NCBI RefSeq assembly: GCF_023195925.1
Contig: NZ_JALPRE010000006.1
Span: forward strand, 558,001 to 622,000
Origin: Aquimarina acroporae
GTDB lineage: Bacteria; Bacteroidota; Bacteroidia; Flavobacteriales; Flavobacteriaceae
Length of the DNA stretch: 64,000 nt
Reading direction: 5' to 3'
Shown here piece after piece: positions 9,333-17,422 of this stretch. The first letter of the stretch is position 1; each line of letters begins with the position of its first letter. The translations under genes were made by a program, and so were the position numbers. The notes under the pieces were generated by a model. That model ran no database searches, was not told the origin of the DNA, and saw only the letters and a program-made list of their open reading frames with translations.

Positions 9333-9842
9333 TCAGTTCCAGTTCTCGTCAAAACCCAAATCATTGTATTCATCAAGATCCATAAAATCTTCGTCCTCAT
9401 CATAATCATCAGATTCGTTGGCAGTAAATTCCTTTTCGGGAGCTTGATCGGGGATTTGTCCATGAACAAACATTAAGTTCGGATATTTCATCCCGCTTTC
9501 GTGATCTGCGATTTCAGCTAATTCTACCAAGAAAGTCCACATGTTTAAGAAATCATAGATATAAATCAGTTTTGGTGATGCTTCATGAACCACATCTATT
9601 AAACTGGTTTCATTCATGAGTCGAATTGGTTGCGCACCATCACTCATATCAAATAAAGATATTTCTTCACCTTGGTTCCATTTATCATCACTAATGTAAA
9701 ACGATGCCATTTCTGTGCCGTCAAACCCAAAAGATTGGGTGATTACATTGTGAAATTGCTCCAAAGTTGCGTCTTGTTCAATTTCAATATCTCTAAAGAC
9801 ATCTTCTTCAGTGTCTAATATAACTCTAAAACGATAAATCAT
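9333..9842 (-). CDS. Plasmid pRiA4b ORF-3-like family protein
   Basis: 169 residues. MIYRFRVILDTEEDVFRDIEIEQDATLEQFHNVI and the GFDGTEMASFYISDDKW segment match the pRiA4b ORF-3-like domain (PF07929), found both as mobile-element passengers and as chromosomal genes in Bacteroidota. The last ~35 residues are a strongly acidic tail (DYDEDEDFMDLDEYNDLGFDE). No catalytic motif is recognised. Here it sits inside a housekeeping run between ctaA and the NdpA-like gene with no transposase nearby, so it looks resident rather than recently acquired. Function unknown. Confidence 0.82.
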   Translation of the reverse strand: MIYRFRVILDTEEDVFRDIEIEQDATLEQFHNVITQSFGFDGTEMASFYISDDKWNQGEEISLFDMSDGAQPIRLMNETSLIDVVHEASPKLIYIYDFLNMWTFLVELAEIADHESGMKYPNLMFVHGQIPDQAPEKEFTANESDDYDEDEDFMDLDEYNDLGFDENWN

Positions 9843-9911
9843 TCTTGACTAATTTGATTTGCAAAGATACAAACAAGTTTGTGACTTCTTTCAGATTTTG
9901 ACCTTGTTGTT

Positions 9912-10946
9912 TTATAGTTTTTCCATTTCTGGTTTAGTTTTAAAAACTTCCAAAAGAATAAAAAATTGTACTCCAAATAGTAATGAGGACAATACCAAAT
10001 GTAGGGGTTGTGATAAAAATGGAAAATCAAAATAATACATTAAAATCCCGGTAAATGCTTCCAGGCCAATAAAAATCATCACCCATGTTAGTTTGTGTAA
10101 ACCTAGTTGTAAACGTCTGTGTTGTAAGAATAGCCAAGCATTTACCAATACTACAAGAACAGAAAAAGATCTGTGTACATAGAACATAATGGTTGGTGGG
10201 TCTAGCCATTGAGATTTTGCTGAGTCTCCAAGTGTTTTTATTTGCTGATCTACGTGCTGTCGTACTTGGGTTCCAAGGGCTACCTGAATCAAAGTGAGTC
10301 CTACAGAAAACAACAAAATAGATTTAAAAGTTCTAGAAAAATGGGCGATTCTAAATCGTTCTTTGGTTAAGAATAAAAGAAAAATTAGAACAGCTAGTAT
10401 GACAAAAGCCATTACCATATGTATGGTGATTCTAAATGGTAATAAATTCGAATCAACAACAACTTTGCCTAACCATGCTTGAAATCCCATGGTTAACAGT
10501 ACTATAGTTGCCAAAATAGGAATTTGTTTATTTTTCTTCCAAAACTTAAACGAAACAAAGAACATGAGTAAGATGGGAATACCTGAAAGTACTGTGCATA
10601 ATCGATTAATATATTCGATCCATGTATGCCATACATTAAACTTGGCATAGTCATGTTTGGTATAAGGTTTCCAATTCGATGAATTGTATTGTTGTCCTGA
10701 TGTGAAATCTTGAGGAGCAATTCGCAATTCTTCATCAACAATAACAATGAACCCTTTTTTATAATCATGATTTGGTTGCCACTGAATTTGAGCTTGTTCT
10801 GTTGGTGGAATATAGTATCCAAAACATTTAGGCCAGTCTGGGCAACCCATTCCCGAACCAGTCATTCTCACTACAGCTCCTGCAATTATTATGAGATATA
10901 TAAAAACAATAGATGTTATTATCAGAGTTCTAAAATGCTTCTTCAT
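9912..10946 (-). CDS. ctaA: Heme A synthase (COX15/CtaA family)
   Basis: 344 residues with about eight membrane segments. Four conserved histidines lie in the expected contexts: HTWIEYINRLCTVLSG, RITIHMVMAF, YVHRSFSVLVVL and QPLHLVLSS. The N-terminal GAVVRMTGSGMGCPDWPKCFG motif is characteristic of COX15/CtaA. The enzyme oxidises the C8 methyl of heme O to give heme A for aa3-type cytochrome oxidases. A periplasmic insertion (about 55-100, with IVDEELRIAPQDF) is typical of the Bacteroidota form. The start is 4 bp after the CCA-enzyme stop, so the two are co-transcribed. No cytochrome oxidase genes lie in the window. Confidence 0.93.
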   Translation of the reverse strand: MKKHFRTLIITSIVFIYLIIIAGAVVRMTGSGMGCPDWPKCFGYYIPPTEQAQIQWQPNHDYKKGFIVIVDEELRIAPQDFTSGQQYNSSNWKPYTKHDYAKFNVWHTWIEYINRLCTVLSGIPILLMFFVSFKFWKKNKQIPILATIVLLTMGFQAWLGKVVVDSNLLPFRITIHMVMAFVILAVLIFLLFLTKERFRIAHFSRTFKSILLFSVGLTLIQVALGTQVRQHVDQQIKTLGDSAKSQWLDPPTIMFYVHRSFSVLVVLVNAWLFLQHRRLQLGLHKLTWVMIFIGLEAFTGILMYYFDFPFLSQPLHLVLSSLLFGVQFFILLEVFKTKPEMEKL

Positions 10947-10950
10947 ATTC

Positions 10951-12375
10951 TTAATTTTTCTCTAACCCTAGTTCTTTTCCTTTTTGTAGCATATACTGGA
11001 ATGCCGCTTCATGTTCATTTGGGATTTCCCCTTCCAGAATAGCTTCTTTTATAGCTTCTTTGATGATGCCAATTTCTCTTGACGGTCTTAAGTCGAAAGT
11101 TTTCATTATTTCTTCCCCACTCACAGGAGGTTGGAAATTACGTACATGATCTCTCTCTTCGACTTCAACAATTTTTTGTCGTACAATCTTGAAATTGTTA
11201 TGATATTTTTTAAAACGTTTCGGGTTTTTAGTTGTGATATCTGCTTCACATAATGTCATAAGTTCTTCGATATAGTCACCAGCATCAAAAACTAATCTGC
11301 GTACAGCAGAATCTGTAACATCTGAAGCAATAACTATGGGTCTTGAGCTCATTAAAACCATTTTTTGAACGAATTTCATTTTTTCATTCAATGGCATTTT
11401 TAATCTCTTGAACAGCTTATATACCATTTTTGAGCCCACGAATTCATGTCCGTGAAATGTCCATCCAACTTTTTTACTGAACTTTTTAGTAGGCGCTTTA
11501 CCAATATCATGTAATAAAGCGGCCCATCGTAGCCAAAGATCATCAGTGTTTTCAGAGATATTATCAACTACTTCCAGTGTGTGATAGAAATTATCTTTAT
11601 GCCGTTGTCCTTCAATTTCATCGATACCTTTTAATGCTATCAACTCTGGTAAAATAAAGTTAAGTAATCCGGTTTTTTCTAATAATATAAAGCCTATCGA
11701 AGGTTTCTCGCTTAATAGAATTTTATGTAGTTCATCTACAATACGCTCTTTGGTAATAATGGTAATACGTTCCTTATTTCTTGTGATAGCTTGTAAAGAT
11801 TCTTCTTCAATTTTGAAGTTTAACTGTGTTGCAAAACGAATAGCTCTCATCATACGCAACGGATCATCAGAGTAGGTGATATCAGGATTTAGCGGAGTTC
11901 GAATTAGTTTAGACTTCATGTCATCAACACCAGAAAAAGGATCTAGTAATTCGCCAAAGTGTTCTTGTGATAAGTTAAGAGCTAGGGCATTGATGGTGAA
12001 ATCTCTACGGTTTTGATCATCTTCCAAAGTTCCGTTTTCTACAACTGGATTACGACTGTTCTCGGCATATGATTCTTTACGAGCTCCAACAAATTCTATC
12101 TCAATATCATCAGTTTTTAGCATAGCAGTACCATAGGTTTTAAAAACTTGAACCTTAGGTTTATTAGGCAGTAGTTTCGAAACTTCTTTAGCCAATTCAA
12201 TACCGCTTCCTACGGCAACAATATCTATGTCTTTGGCAGTGCCTCTTTGTAATATATAATCCCTTACATATCCTCCTATTACATAACTATCTACGTTAAG
12301 ATGTTCTGCAGCTTTGGTAATTGTCTTAAATATTGGATGTTGTAAGGCTTTTTTAAAATTTTTGGCTTCAGACAT
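10951..12375 (-). CDS. cca: CCA-adding tRNA nucleotidyltransferase with HD domain
   Basis: 474 residues. The N-terminal polymerase domain shows GGYVRDYILQRGTAKDIDIVAVG (the GG and DxD catalytic motifs near 34-57), RRDFTINALALN, and DPLRMMRAIRFATQL. The middle carries an HD phosphohydrolase-like segment (LHDIGKAPTKKF). The enzyme adds or repairs the 3' CCA end of tRNAs in the cytoplasm. The HD portion often gives phosphatase or phosphodiesterase activity. The start ATG at 12375 lies 8 bp after the Sua5 stop, so this is the same transcription unit as Sua5, where both genes act on tRNA. Confidence 0.94.
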   Translation of the reverse strand: MSEAKNFKKALQHPIFKTITKAAEHLNVDSYVIGGYVRDYILQRGTAKDIDIVAVGSGIELAKEVSKLLPNKPKVQVFKTYGTAMLKTDDIEIEFVGARKESYAENSRNPVVENGTLEDDQNRRDFTINALALNLSQEHFGELLDPFSGVDDMKSKLIRTPLNPDITYSDDPLRMMRAIRFATQLNFKIEEESLQAITRNKERITIITKERIVDELHKILLSEKPSIGFILLEKTGLLNFILPELIALKGIDEIEGQRHKDNFYHTLEVVDNISENTDDLWLRWAALLHDIGKAPTKKFSKKVGWTFHGHEFVGSKMVYKLFKRLKMPLNEKMKFVQKMVLMSSRPIVIASDVTDSAVRRLVFDAGDYIEELMTLCEADITTKNPKRFKKYHNNFKIVRQKIVEVEERDHVRNFQPPVSGEEIMKTFDLRPSREIGIIKEAIKEAILEGEIPNEHEAAFQYMLQKGKELGLEKN

Positions 12376-12383
12376 GAATCAAT

Positions 12384-12953
12384 TTACTTCCTGATAATTT
12401 TCACGGTACTGTCATTTCCAATTTTAATAATCGAAGATGGTTTCATACCTTTTTTTTGTAGGGGCAAATTTACAACATAGTCTACGCCTTCCAAAATAGC
12501 GGTGGATATTTCTTTAAAGTTTTTTGGAGTAGGCATCCCGCTTATATTAGCTGAAGTAGAAACTATAGGGCGTTTGAATTTTCGTATGAGTTTTCCGCAG
12601 AAAGGATCTCTTGCCACCCGAATAGCCAAGGTATTATCTTCTGCAACAATGTTTTCTGCTACTCGAAGAGGTTTGTCATAAATAATAGTAGTCGGTTTTG
12701 AAGCGTATTTCAATATATCATAAGCTACTTCGGGAACATCTTCAACGTACTGTTGAAGCATTTTGAAATCACTAACCAAGCAAATCATAGATTTACTTTC
12801 TGCTCTTTGTTTTAGTGCAAAAATTTTATCTATAGCATCTGCATTGGTGGCATCGCATCCAATACCCCAAACGGTATCTGTAGGATAAAGAATAATACCT
12901 CCTTTTTTTAAAACTGAAAGTGTTTTTTCGATTTCCAATTGTTGATCAGCCAT
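12384..12953 (-). CDS. L-threonylcarbamoyladenylate synthase (Sua5/YciO/YrdC family)
   Basis: 189 residues from the ATG at 12953, which overlaps the upstream glycosyltransferase stop by 8 bp (ATGGCTGA), a normal coupling arrangement. A TTG three codons upstream is less likely. YPTDTVWGIGCDA, KQRAESKSM, KPTTIIY and STSANISG are the substrate-binding motifs of the YrdC domain. The protein makes threonylcarbamoyl-AMP from threonine, bicarbonate and ATP for t6A37 modification of ANN-decoding tRNAs. It has the short YrdC/TsaC form without the extra Sua5 domain. Pairing with cca in the same operon fits tRNA maturation. Confidence 0.92.
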   Translation of the reverse strand: MADQQLEIEKTLSVLKKGGIILYPTDTVWGIGCDATNADAIDKIFALKQRAESKSMICLVSDFKMLQQYVEDVPEVAYDILKYASKPTTIIYDKPLRVAENIVAEDNTLAIRVARDPFCGKLIRKFKRPIVSTSANISGMPTPKNFKEISTAILEGVDYVVNLPLQKKGMKPSSIIKIGNDSTVKIIRK

Positions 12954-14055
12954 GATTTGCAATGTTTTTATAAACGTTTAAAGTCTGTTCTGCCATATTA
13001 CTGGTAGTATATTTCTCCATGAGTTTTGTGTATCCTCTCTCTACAAAGTTCTTTTGAGTATCTGGTTTCTTTGCCAGATGTAATATGTGTTTTGTTAATG
13101 TTTCTGGATCATGCATTGGAGCTAGTAGACCATTTACATCGTGTTCTATTATCTCCGGAATTCCTCCCACATTTGTACTTATCACAGGGACTTTATGATA
13201 CATAGATTCATAGATAAACTGTGGGATCCCTTCACTTTGCGAAGTGATAAGAGACATACCAAATTGGGGGATGAAATTTGAAGCGTTTGGAGTATATCCC
13301 ATAAAAATCATGTGATTCTCCAAGTTTAGCTCTTTTATTCGGGTTAATAATGCCTCAGTTCGTTCGGTGAATGTTCCAATTTGTACAAAGAAAAAATCAT
13401 TTCTTTTTTCTTTGTTTACAATTTGATCTCCAATATCTACCCAGGTATCTAAGTGTTTTGCTCGTATGTGATTTGCAATATTTCCGATAATAATTTTGTT
13501 ATCAGAGATATTGTATTTATCTCTAATCTTAAACGGAGTTTCTGCGCTTTTGGTTTTTAAATTTGTTCCATGATAAATGGTTATAAGTTTATCATGATCT
13601 CGTATTCCTTTTTCGGCTATTCTTTTGGTCTCTTCTGAAACGCAAAGTATTTTTTTAATCTTGGGATAGTTGTATTTATACAGTGTTTTTTTTCGCTGTT
13701 TGATAGGGAAAGAGGTTTTTTTACTGAAGATAAAAGGTGGAAGGTTATAAAGTTTATCTGCAATAATTGCCAATTGAATTGCACTTGGGTCGTGAATGTG
13801 AATGATGTCAATTTTTTCCTTTTTACATACACGACCTAATTTAAAAACGTATCCAGGGTCAATTTTTATGCGTAAAGGAGCTGGTATAACAGGCAAGTCT
13901 GTTTTCTTGAGTCTCTCATGAAAAGGAGAGTTATTTACACAAAAAATAGTGTTTTTTACTTCGGGATGTGTTGAAGCTAGTTCACTGCATAAATTTTCAA
14001 TATGATTTTCGCCACCACCCCAATTCGTTACTGCAGATAAATGTAAAATATGCAT
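12946..14055 (-). CDS. Glycosyltransferase family 4 protein
   Basis: 369 residues in the GT-B layout of family 4. The N-terminal acceptor domain opens with MHILHLSAVTNWGGGENHIENL, and the C-terminal donor domain contains the nucleotide-sugar-binding E-x7-E segment (SQSEGIPQFIYESMYHKVPVIS...GGIPEII). It probably adds a sugar to a surface glycan or LPS core on the cytoplasmic side. It follows the GT2 gene with a 1-bp gap and overlaps the Sua5 start by 8 bp. Donor and acceptor sugars cannot be read from sequence. Confidence 0.9.
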   Translation of the reverse strand: MHILHLSAVTNWGGGENHIENLCSELASTHPEVKNTIFCVNNSPFHERLKKTDLPVIPAPLRIKIDPGYVFKLGRVCKKEKIDIIHIHDPSAIQLAIIADKLYNLPPFIFSKKTSFPIKQRKKTLYKYNYPKIKKILCVSEETKRIAEKGIRDHDKLITIYHGTNLKTKSAETPFKIRDKYNISDNKIIIGNIANHIRAKHLDTWVDIGDQIVNKEKRNDFFFVQIGTFTERTEALLTRIKELNLENHMIFMGYTPNASNFIPQFGMSLITSQSEGIPQFIYESMYHKVPVISTNVGGIPEIIEHDVNGLLAPMHDPETLTKHILHLAKKPDTQKNFVERGYTKLMEKYTTSNMAEQTLNVYKNIANHG

Positions 14056-14056
14056 A

Positions 14057-14986
14057 CTATTGTTTTGCTATAGTTTGTTTTTGTTTTAAAGATTCGCTTA
14101 ATGAAGCACCTTTTAGAAATAAAGTAAAAAGTGCGAAATTTTTGGGTTTAAATACCGACTTGAATAAAAACTTAATAGTTAACCACCATCTCAAAATTTC
14201 ATACGCCAAATATCCTGAGTTTTTTCGCAATACGTATAATAAAGATATTTTAAGTTCTTTTTTTATTGCTAAACTCTTTCCTGTGCTTTGTCCTTTGAAA
14301 TGTGTATATCTCCCTTCCGGAACTAGAAAACAATCACCATTTTTTATGTGTTTGGCGATTCTATAACAAAGGTCTGTTTCTTCATAGTACAGAAAAATAT
14401 TAGTATCAAACCCTCCAACTTCATCAAAAGCGTCAGCCTTTGCAACGAGAAATGATCCAGGAACACTTTGTACTTTCACAGGGTTCGTATAAACTTTTTG
14501 TCTTTTCGGATATTTTTTAGGATTTATTTTTTCTAAAATACCACGGCCAAAAAGCTCTCTTCTCAAACTTAAAAAATGATCAAAAGACTTTTGTACATTG
14601 CCATTTTCATCATATTGTTGTGGACAGCAAATGGCAGCATTTTTGTTACTTTCAAGGAAATCAAATACTATTTTTAAGCAGTCATTTTGTAAAATGGTAT
14701 CATTATTTACAAAGGCATAATATTTACCATTTGCAAATTGCACTCCATGCATATTACCACCTCCAAAACCGGTGTTGAATTTACTTCTAACAAAGGTTAA
14801 ATTTGGCAAGTCTAGAGATTGAATAGCTGTCTCTAGAGACGTATAGTCTTCAATTTCAGAAGCATTGTCAACTACCACAAATTCATACGAAATCTCAGAA
14901 GAAGTTTGTTCTTGGATAGATTTAATACAATCTACAGTAAAAGTGGAAGAGTTGTAATTAATAAGTATTACAGAAATGTCTATCAT
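14057..14986 (-). CDS. Glycosyltransferase family 2 protein
   Basis: 309 residues. GT-A fold opening with ISVILINYNSSTFTVDCIKSI, a metal/nucleotide site YAFVNNDTIL near 90-100, the FVVVDNAS motif, and the acceptor region VPGSFLVAKADAFDEVGGFDTNIFLYYEETDLCYRI typical of rhamnosyl-transferase-like GT2 enzymes. It ends in a short hydrophobic helix region (YEILRWWLTIKFLF). It is the first gene of the minus-strand run down to 7437 and lies directly behind the promoter at 15010-15041. Its likely role is LPS or exopolysaccharide synthesis; the exact linkage is unknown. Confidence 0.9.
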   Translation of the reverse strand: MIDISVILINYNSSTFTVDCIKSIQEQTSSEISYEFVVVDNASEIEDYTSLETAIQSLDLPNLTFVRSKFNTGFGGGNMHGVQFANGKYYAFVNNDTILQNDCLKIVFDFLESNKNAAICCPQQYDENGNVQKSFDHFLSLRRELFGRGILEKINPKKYPKRQKVYTNPVKVQSVPGSFLVAKADAFDEVGGFDTNIFLYYEETDLCYRIAKHIKNGDCFLVPEGRYTHFKGQSTGKSLAIKKELKISLLYVLRKNSGYLAYEILRWWLTIKFLFKSVFKPKNFALFTLFLKGASLSESLKQKQTIAKQ

Positions 14987-15009
14987 AGGTTAGCCTTGAG
15001 CATAAAAAT

Positions 15010-15041
15010 CAAAAGTACAAGTTGAAAACAGATTAAGCAAA
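15010..15041 (-). promoter_or_regulatory. Flavobacterial-type promoter for the 14986-7437 gene run
   Basis: On the minus strand TTTG (15041-15038) is followed after 20 bases by TACTTTTG (15017-15010). This is the Bacteroidota -33/-7 pair (TTTG, about 17-21 bases, TAnnTTTG) described for flavobacteria. Transcription would begin near 15003, some 16 bases before the GT2 start codon at 14986. It is the only place in the window where I found both boxes at the expected spacing. Confidence 0.6.
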
Positions 15042-15084
15042 TGAATATGATTTCGTTTCCATGTGCAGGTACTTTTTATTTGAA

Positions 15085-15092
15085 TATATTTG
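15085..15092 (+). promoter_or_regulatory. -7 promoter element for the methyltransferase gene
   Basis: TATATTTG followed by C matches the flavobacterial -7 consensus TAnnTTTG. Transcription would start near 15099, leaving a very short leader before the ATG at 15108. A matching -33 TTTG is not obvious. Together with 15010-15041 this makes a divergent promoter pair between two envelope-glycan units. Confidence 0.5.
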
Positions 15093-15107
15093 CAAAAAAC
15101 CAAATGA

Positions 15108-15755
15108 ATGGATTACGAAAATAAGCCCGAAGGTTACTACGATAATATACGTCATGAAATGATCAAATATCTACCCGATAATCCTAAAAAGATCATTGAT
15201 ATTGGGTGTGGTAATGGCGCTTTTGCAGAAGTTTTGAAAGAGCAAACTGGAGCAGAGGTCTGGGGTATAGAGTATATGGATGATGAGGCTCAAGTTGCTA
15301 AAGATAGATTGTTTAAAGTATTCTCTGGAAAATGTGAAGATTATCTAGATGAACTTCCAGATAACTATTTTGACGCTATTTATTTTAATGATGTCTTAGA
15401 GCATTTGGTAGATCCTTACATGGTTTTGGACAAGATAAAACATAAACTTACTCCAGAAGGGGTGGTAATAAGTTCTATACCAAATGTAAGGTATCATAAT
15501 ACTTTTATGCGGGTATTGGTAAAAAAGGATTGGATGTATGAGGACTTTGGGGTTATGGATAGAACACATCTTAGGTTTTTTACAGGCAAAAGTATTAGAC
15601 GAATGTATGAAGAGCTAGGGTATTTAGTGGTAAATCATGAAGGTATTAATAAAAGTAAATCGATTAAGCCATATCTATATAATATACCAGTTTTATTTAC
15701 TCAGTTAGACATAAGGTATCCACAATATGCTACTGTTGCTAAGTTTAAAAGATAA
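15108..15755 (+). CDS. Class I SAM-dependent methyltransferase
   Basis: 215 residues. KKIIDIGCGNGAFAEVLKEQ (about 26-45) is the glycine-rich SAM-binding motif I, GKCEDYLDELPDNYFDAIYFNDVLEHLVDP gives motifs II/post-II, and GVVISSIPNVRYHN follows. The Methyltransf_11/23 type fits. It is the first gene of a plus-strand pair with the LPS-kinase-like gene (11 bp downstream). In this context it probably methylates a surface sugar or a lipid-linked intermediate. The substrate is an inference from neighbours only. Confidence 0.88.
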   Translation: MDYENKPEGYYDNIRHEMIKYLPDNPKKIIDIGCGNGAFAEVLKEQTGAEVWGIEYMDDEAQVAKDRLFKVFSGKCEDYLDELPDNYFDAIYFNDVLEHLVDPYMVLDKIKHKLTPEGVVISSIPNVRYHNTFMRVLVKKDWMYEDFGVMDRTHLRFFTGKSIRRMYEELGYLVVNHEGINKSKSIKPYLYNIPVLFTQLDIRYPQYATVAKFKR

Positions 15756-15766
15756 TATGCTTGTTA

Positions 15767-16567
15767 ATGCAAAATAAATTTATACTACATCCTGAATATG
15801 AAGCTTCTAGGGCCAAAATAAAAGAAGTAATATCCAATTTCGAGAGTTATTCTAAAATTTTAGGAGCTGCAGAACGTAACATTATAAAAATTGCTGAGGT
15901 AGATGGGAAGGAGTATACTATTAAATCTTTTAAAATCCCCAATATTATAAATCAGGTAGCGTATAAGTTTTTAAGAAAATCAAAAGCACAAAGATCATAT
16001 GAATATGCAAATAAATTGCTGGACTTTGGTATAAATACTCCATTTCCTGTCGCTTATGATTTATATACAACACTTTTCTTATTCAAAAAGAGTTACTATG
16101 TTAGTGAGCTGGTAGATTGTGATTTGACCTATAGGGAGTTAACCACAGATTTCGGTATTCCAGATCATGAAGAGATATTAAGAGCTTTTACTCGTTTTAC
16201 ATATAAATTGCATGAAAATGGCGTGAATTTTCTAGACCACTCTCCTGGAAATACTTTAATAAAAAGAAAAACTGGAGGAGGATACGATTTTTATTTGGTT
16301 GATCTCAATAGAATGGAGTTTGGGCCCATGAATTTTGAAACTAGGGTGAAAAATTTTGCGAAGCTTACTATTCATAAATCTATGATTGAGATCATGAGTA
16401 ACGAATATGCAAAATGCACAGGAGAAGACGAAGAAAAAATATTTCAACTCATGTGGCAGACTACCAAAGAATTTCAGGATAAATTTTATAGAAAAATCAG
16501 AATTAAAAAAAGAGTATTCTTTTGGAAGAAAAAGTATAAAACTATGCCTTCCGATTCTCCGATTTAA
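15767..16567 (+). CDS. Lipopolysaccharide kinase-like (Kdo/WaaP, InaA family) protein
   Basis: 266 residues from the ATG at 15767 (a TTG two codons upstream is possible). It has a protein-kinase-like fold: K53 in YTIKSF as candidate ATP lysine, the catalytic loop NFLDHSPGN with D157 and N162, and LVDLNRM with D179 as metal ligand. This is the pattern of the Kdo/WaaP family, which phosphorylates sugars of the LPS inner core at the cytoplasmic face. Its place between a methyltransferase and GT2/GT9 genes fits. The 3' end overlaps the convergent GT2 gene by 26 bp. Confidence 0.85.
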   Translation: MQNKFILHPEYEASRAKIKEVISNFESYSKILGAAERNIIKIAEVDGKEYTIKSFKIPNIINQVAYKFLRKSKAQRSYEYANKLLDFGINTPFPVAYDLYTTLFLFKKSYYVSELVDCDLTYRELTTDFGIPDHEEILRAFTRFTYKLHENGVNFLDHSPGNTLIKRKTGGGYDFYLVDLNRMEFGPMNFETRVKNFAKLTIHKSMIEIMSNEYAKCTGEDEEKIFQLMWQTTKEFQDKFYRKIRIKKRVFFWKKKYKTMPSDSPI

Positions 16568-17309
16568 TAATCTCCCTCAATTTTATATACTTTAAAAATG
16601 TAAGATTAGCAGTTTGAAGACAAATAATAAAGCCATTTAAACCGTCTAAAAAACCTAACCTTAAAAAGTAAGCTTTAAAAAAAGCCCACCACGGATTAAA
16701 TAAAATTTTCCATAACGTAGCTTTTTTACCAAGCTCAAAATAGGATTGAGCAGAAATAGAAGAAAACTTTTCAATTTGGGTATTGTAAGCACTGTATGTA
16801 GGGTAGTTCCAATGTAAAATATCACCTTTGAGTTTACCGCAATTTTTTGGATCGTGTAGTTTGTAAGAATCATGTGGATTAATACCTTTCCATTCTCCTT
16901 TGCCTTTTACAAAAGCACGTAGTTTTTTGTCGGGATACCAATCTGAATGCTTGATCCATTGTCCACAAAAGTTATTGTAGCGGTTCATATAATAACCATC
17001 ATATACCCAATTTGATTTTAATTTTAAAAGTGTCTCCTGTAGTTTGGGAGATAATGCTTCGTCTCCATCAAGAGATATGATATGATCATGAGTAGCTTGG
17101 TTGATGGCAAAGTTCTTTTGTTCTTTATAACCAAGAAATTTTTGCTTTACGAATTTCACATCATATTTTTTGCAAATTTCTTCGGTGCGATCTGTGGAGA
17201 AGGAATCTACAACGACAATTTCATCAACCACATCTTTTAGAGATGCTAGACATGTTTCAATTTTTCGTTCTTCATTATATGTAATGATTACTCCAGAGAG
17301 TTTTACCAT
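16542..17309 (-). CDS. Glycosyltransferase family 2, WaaE/KdtX-like
   Basis: 255 residues. LSGVIITYNEERKIETCLASL, DEIVVVDSFSTDRTEEICKKY, and ISLDGDEALSPKL (the DxD metal site) define a GT2 enzyme. Length and the central WYPDKKLRAF ... GEWKG segment resemble LPS-core glucosyltransferases of the WaaE/KdtX group. The last ~50 residues include hydrophobic stretches that may touch the membrane. It likely adds a hexose to the LPS core. The stop lies 26 bp inside the convergent LPS-kinase-like gene. A -7 element is at 17341-17348. Confidence 0.88.
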   Translation of the reverse strand: MVKLSGVIITYNEERKIETCLASLKDVVDEIVVVDSFSTDRTEEICKKYDVKFVKQKFLGYKEQKNFAINQATHDHIISLDGDEALSPKLQETLLKLKSNWVYDGYYMNRYNNFCGQWIKHSDWYPDKKLRAFVKGKGEWKGINPHDSYKLHDPKNCGKLKGDILHWNYPTYSAYNTQIEKFSSISAQSYFELGKKATLWKILFNPWWAFFKAYFLRLGFLDGLNGFIICLQTANLTFLKYIKLREIIKSENRKA

Positions 17310-17340
17310 TGTCAGTTCCTTTTTTAAATATGATTTTGCG

Positions 17341-17348
17341 CAAAAATA
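17341..17348 (-). promoter_or_regulatory. -7 promoter element for the GT2 gene
   Basis: On the minus strand this reads TATTTTTG followed by CGC, a good TAnnTTTG match 32 bases before the start codon at 17309. It overlaps a short palindrome, TTTTGCGCAAAA. No clear -33 box. Confidence 0.45.
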
Positions 17349-17422
17349 ACCATTTTTACCACATGAATTATTCTTAGTATGTACAGCTACAAAAATATAT
17401 CCTTCGATATACCTCTATCTTG

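Noticed and set aside
13968..14366. 132-codon plus-strand frame across the GT4/GT2 genes
   Set aside because: It spans the junction of two well-supported glycosyltransferases on the other strand and has no recognisable domain.
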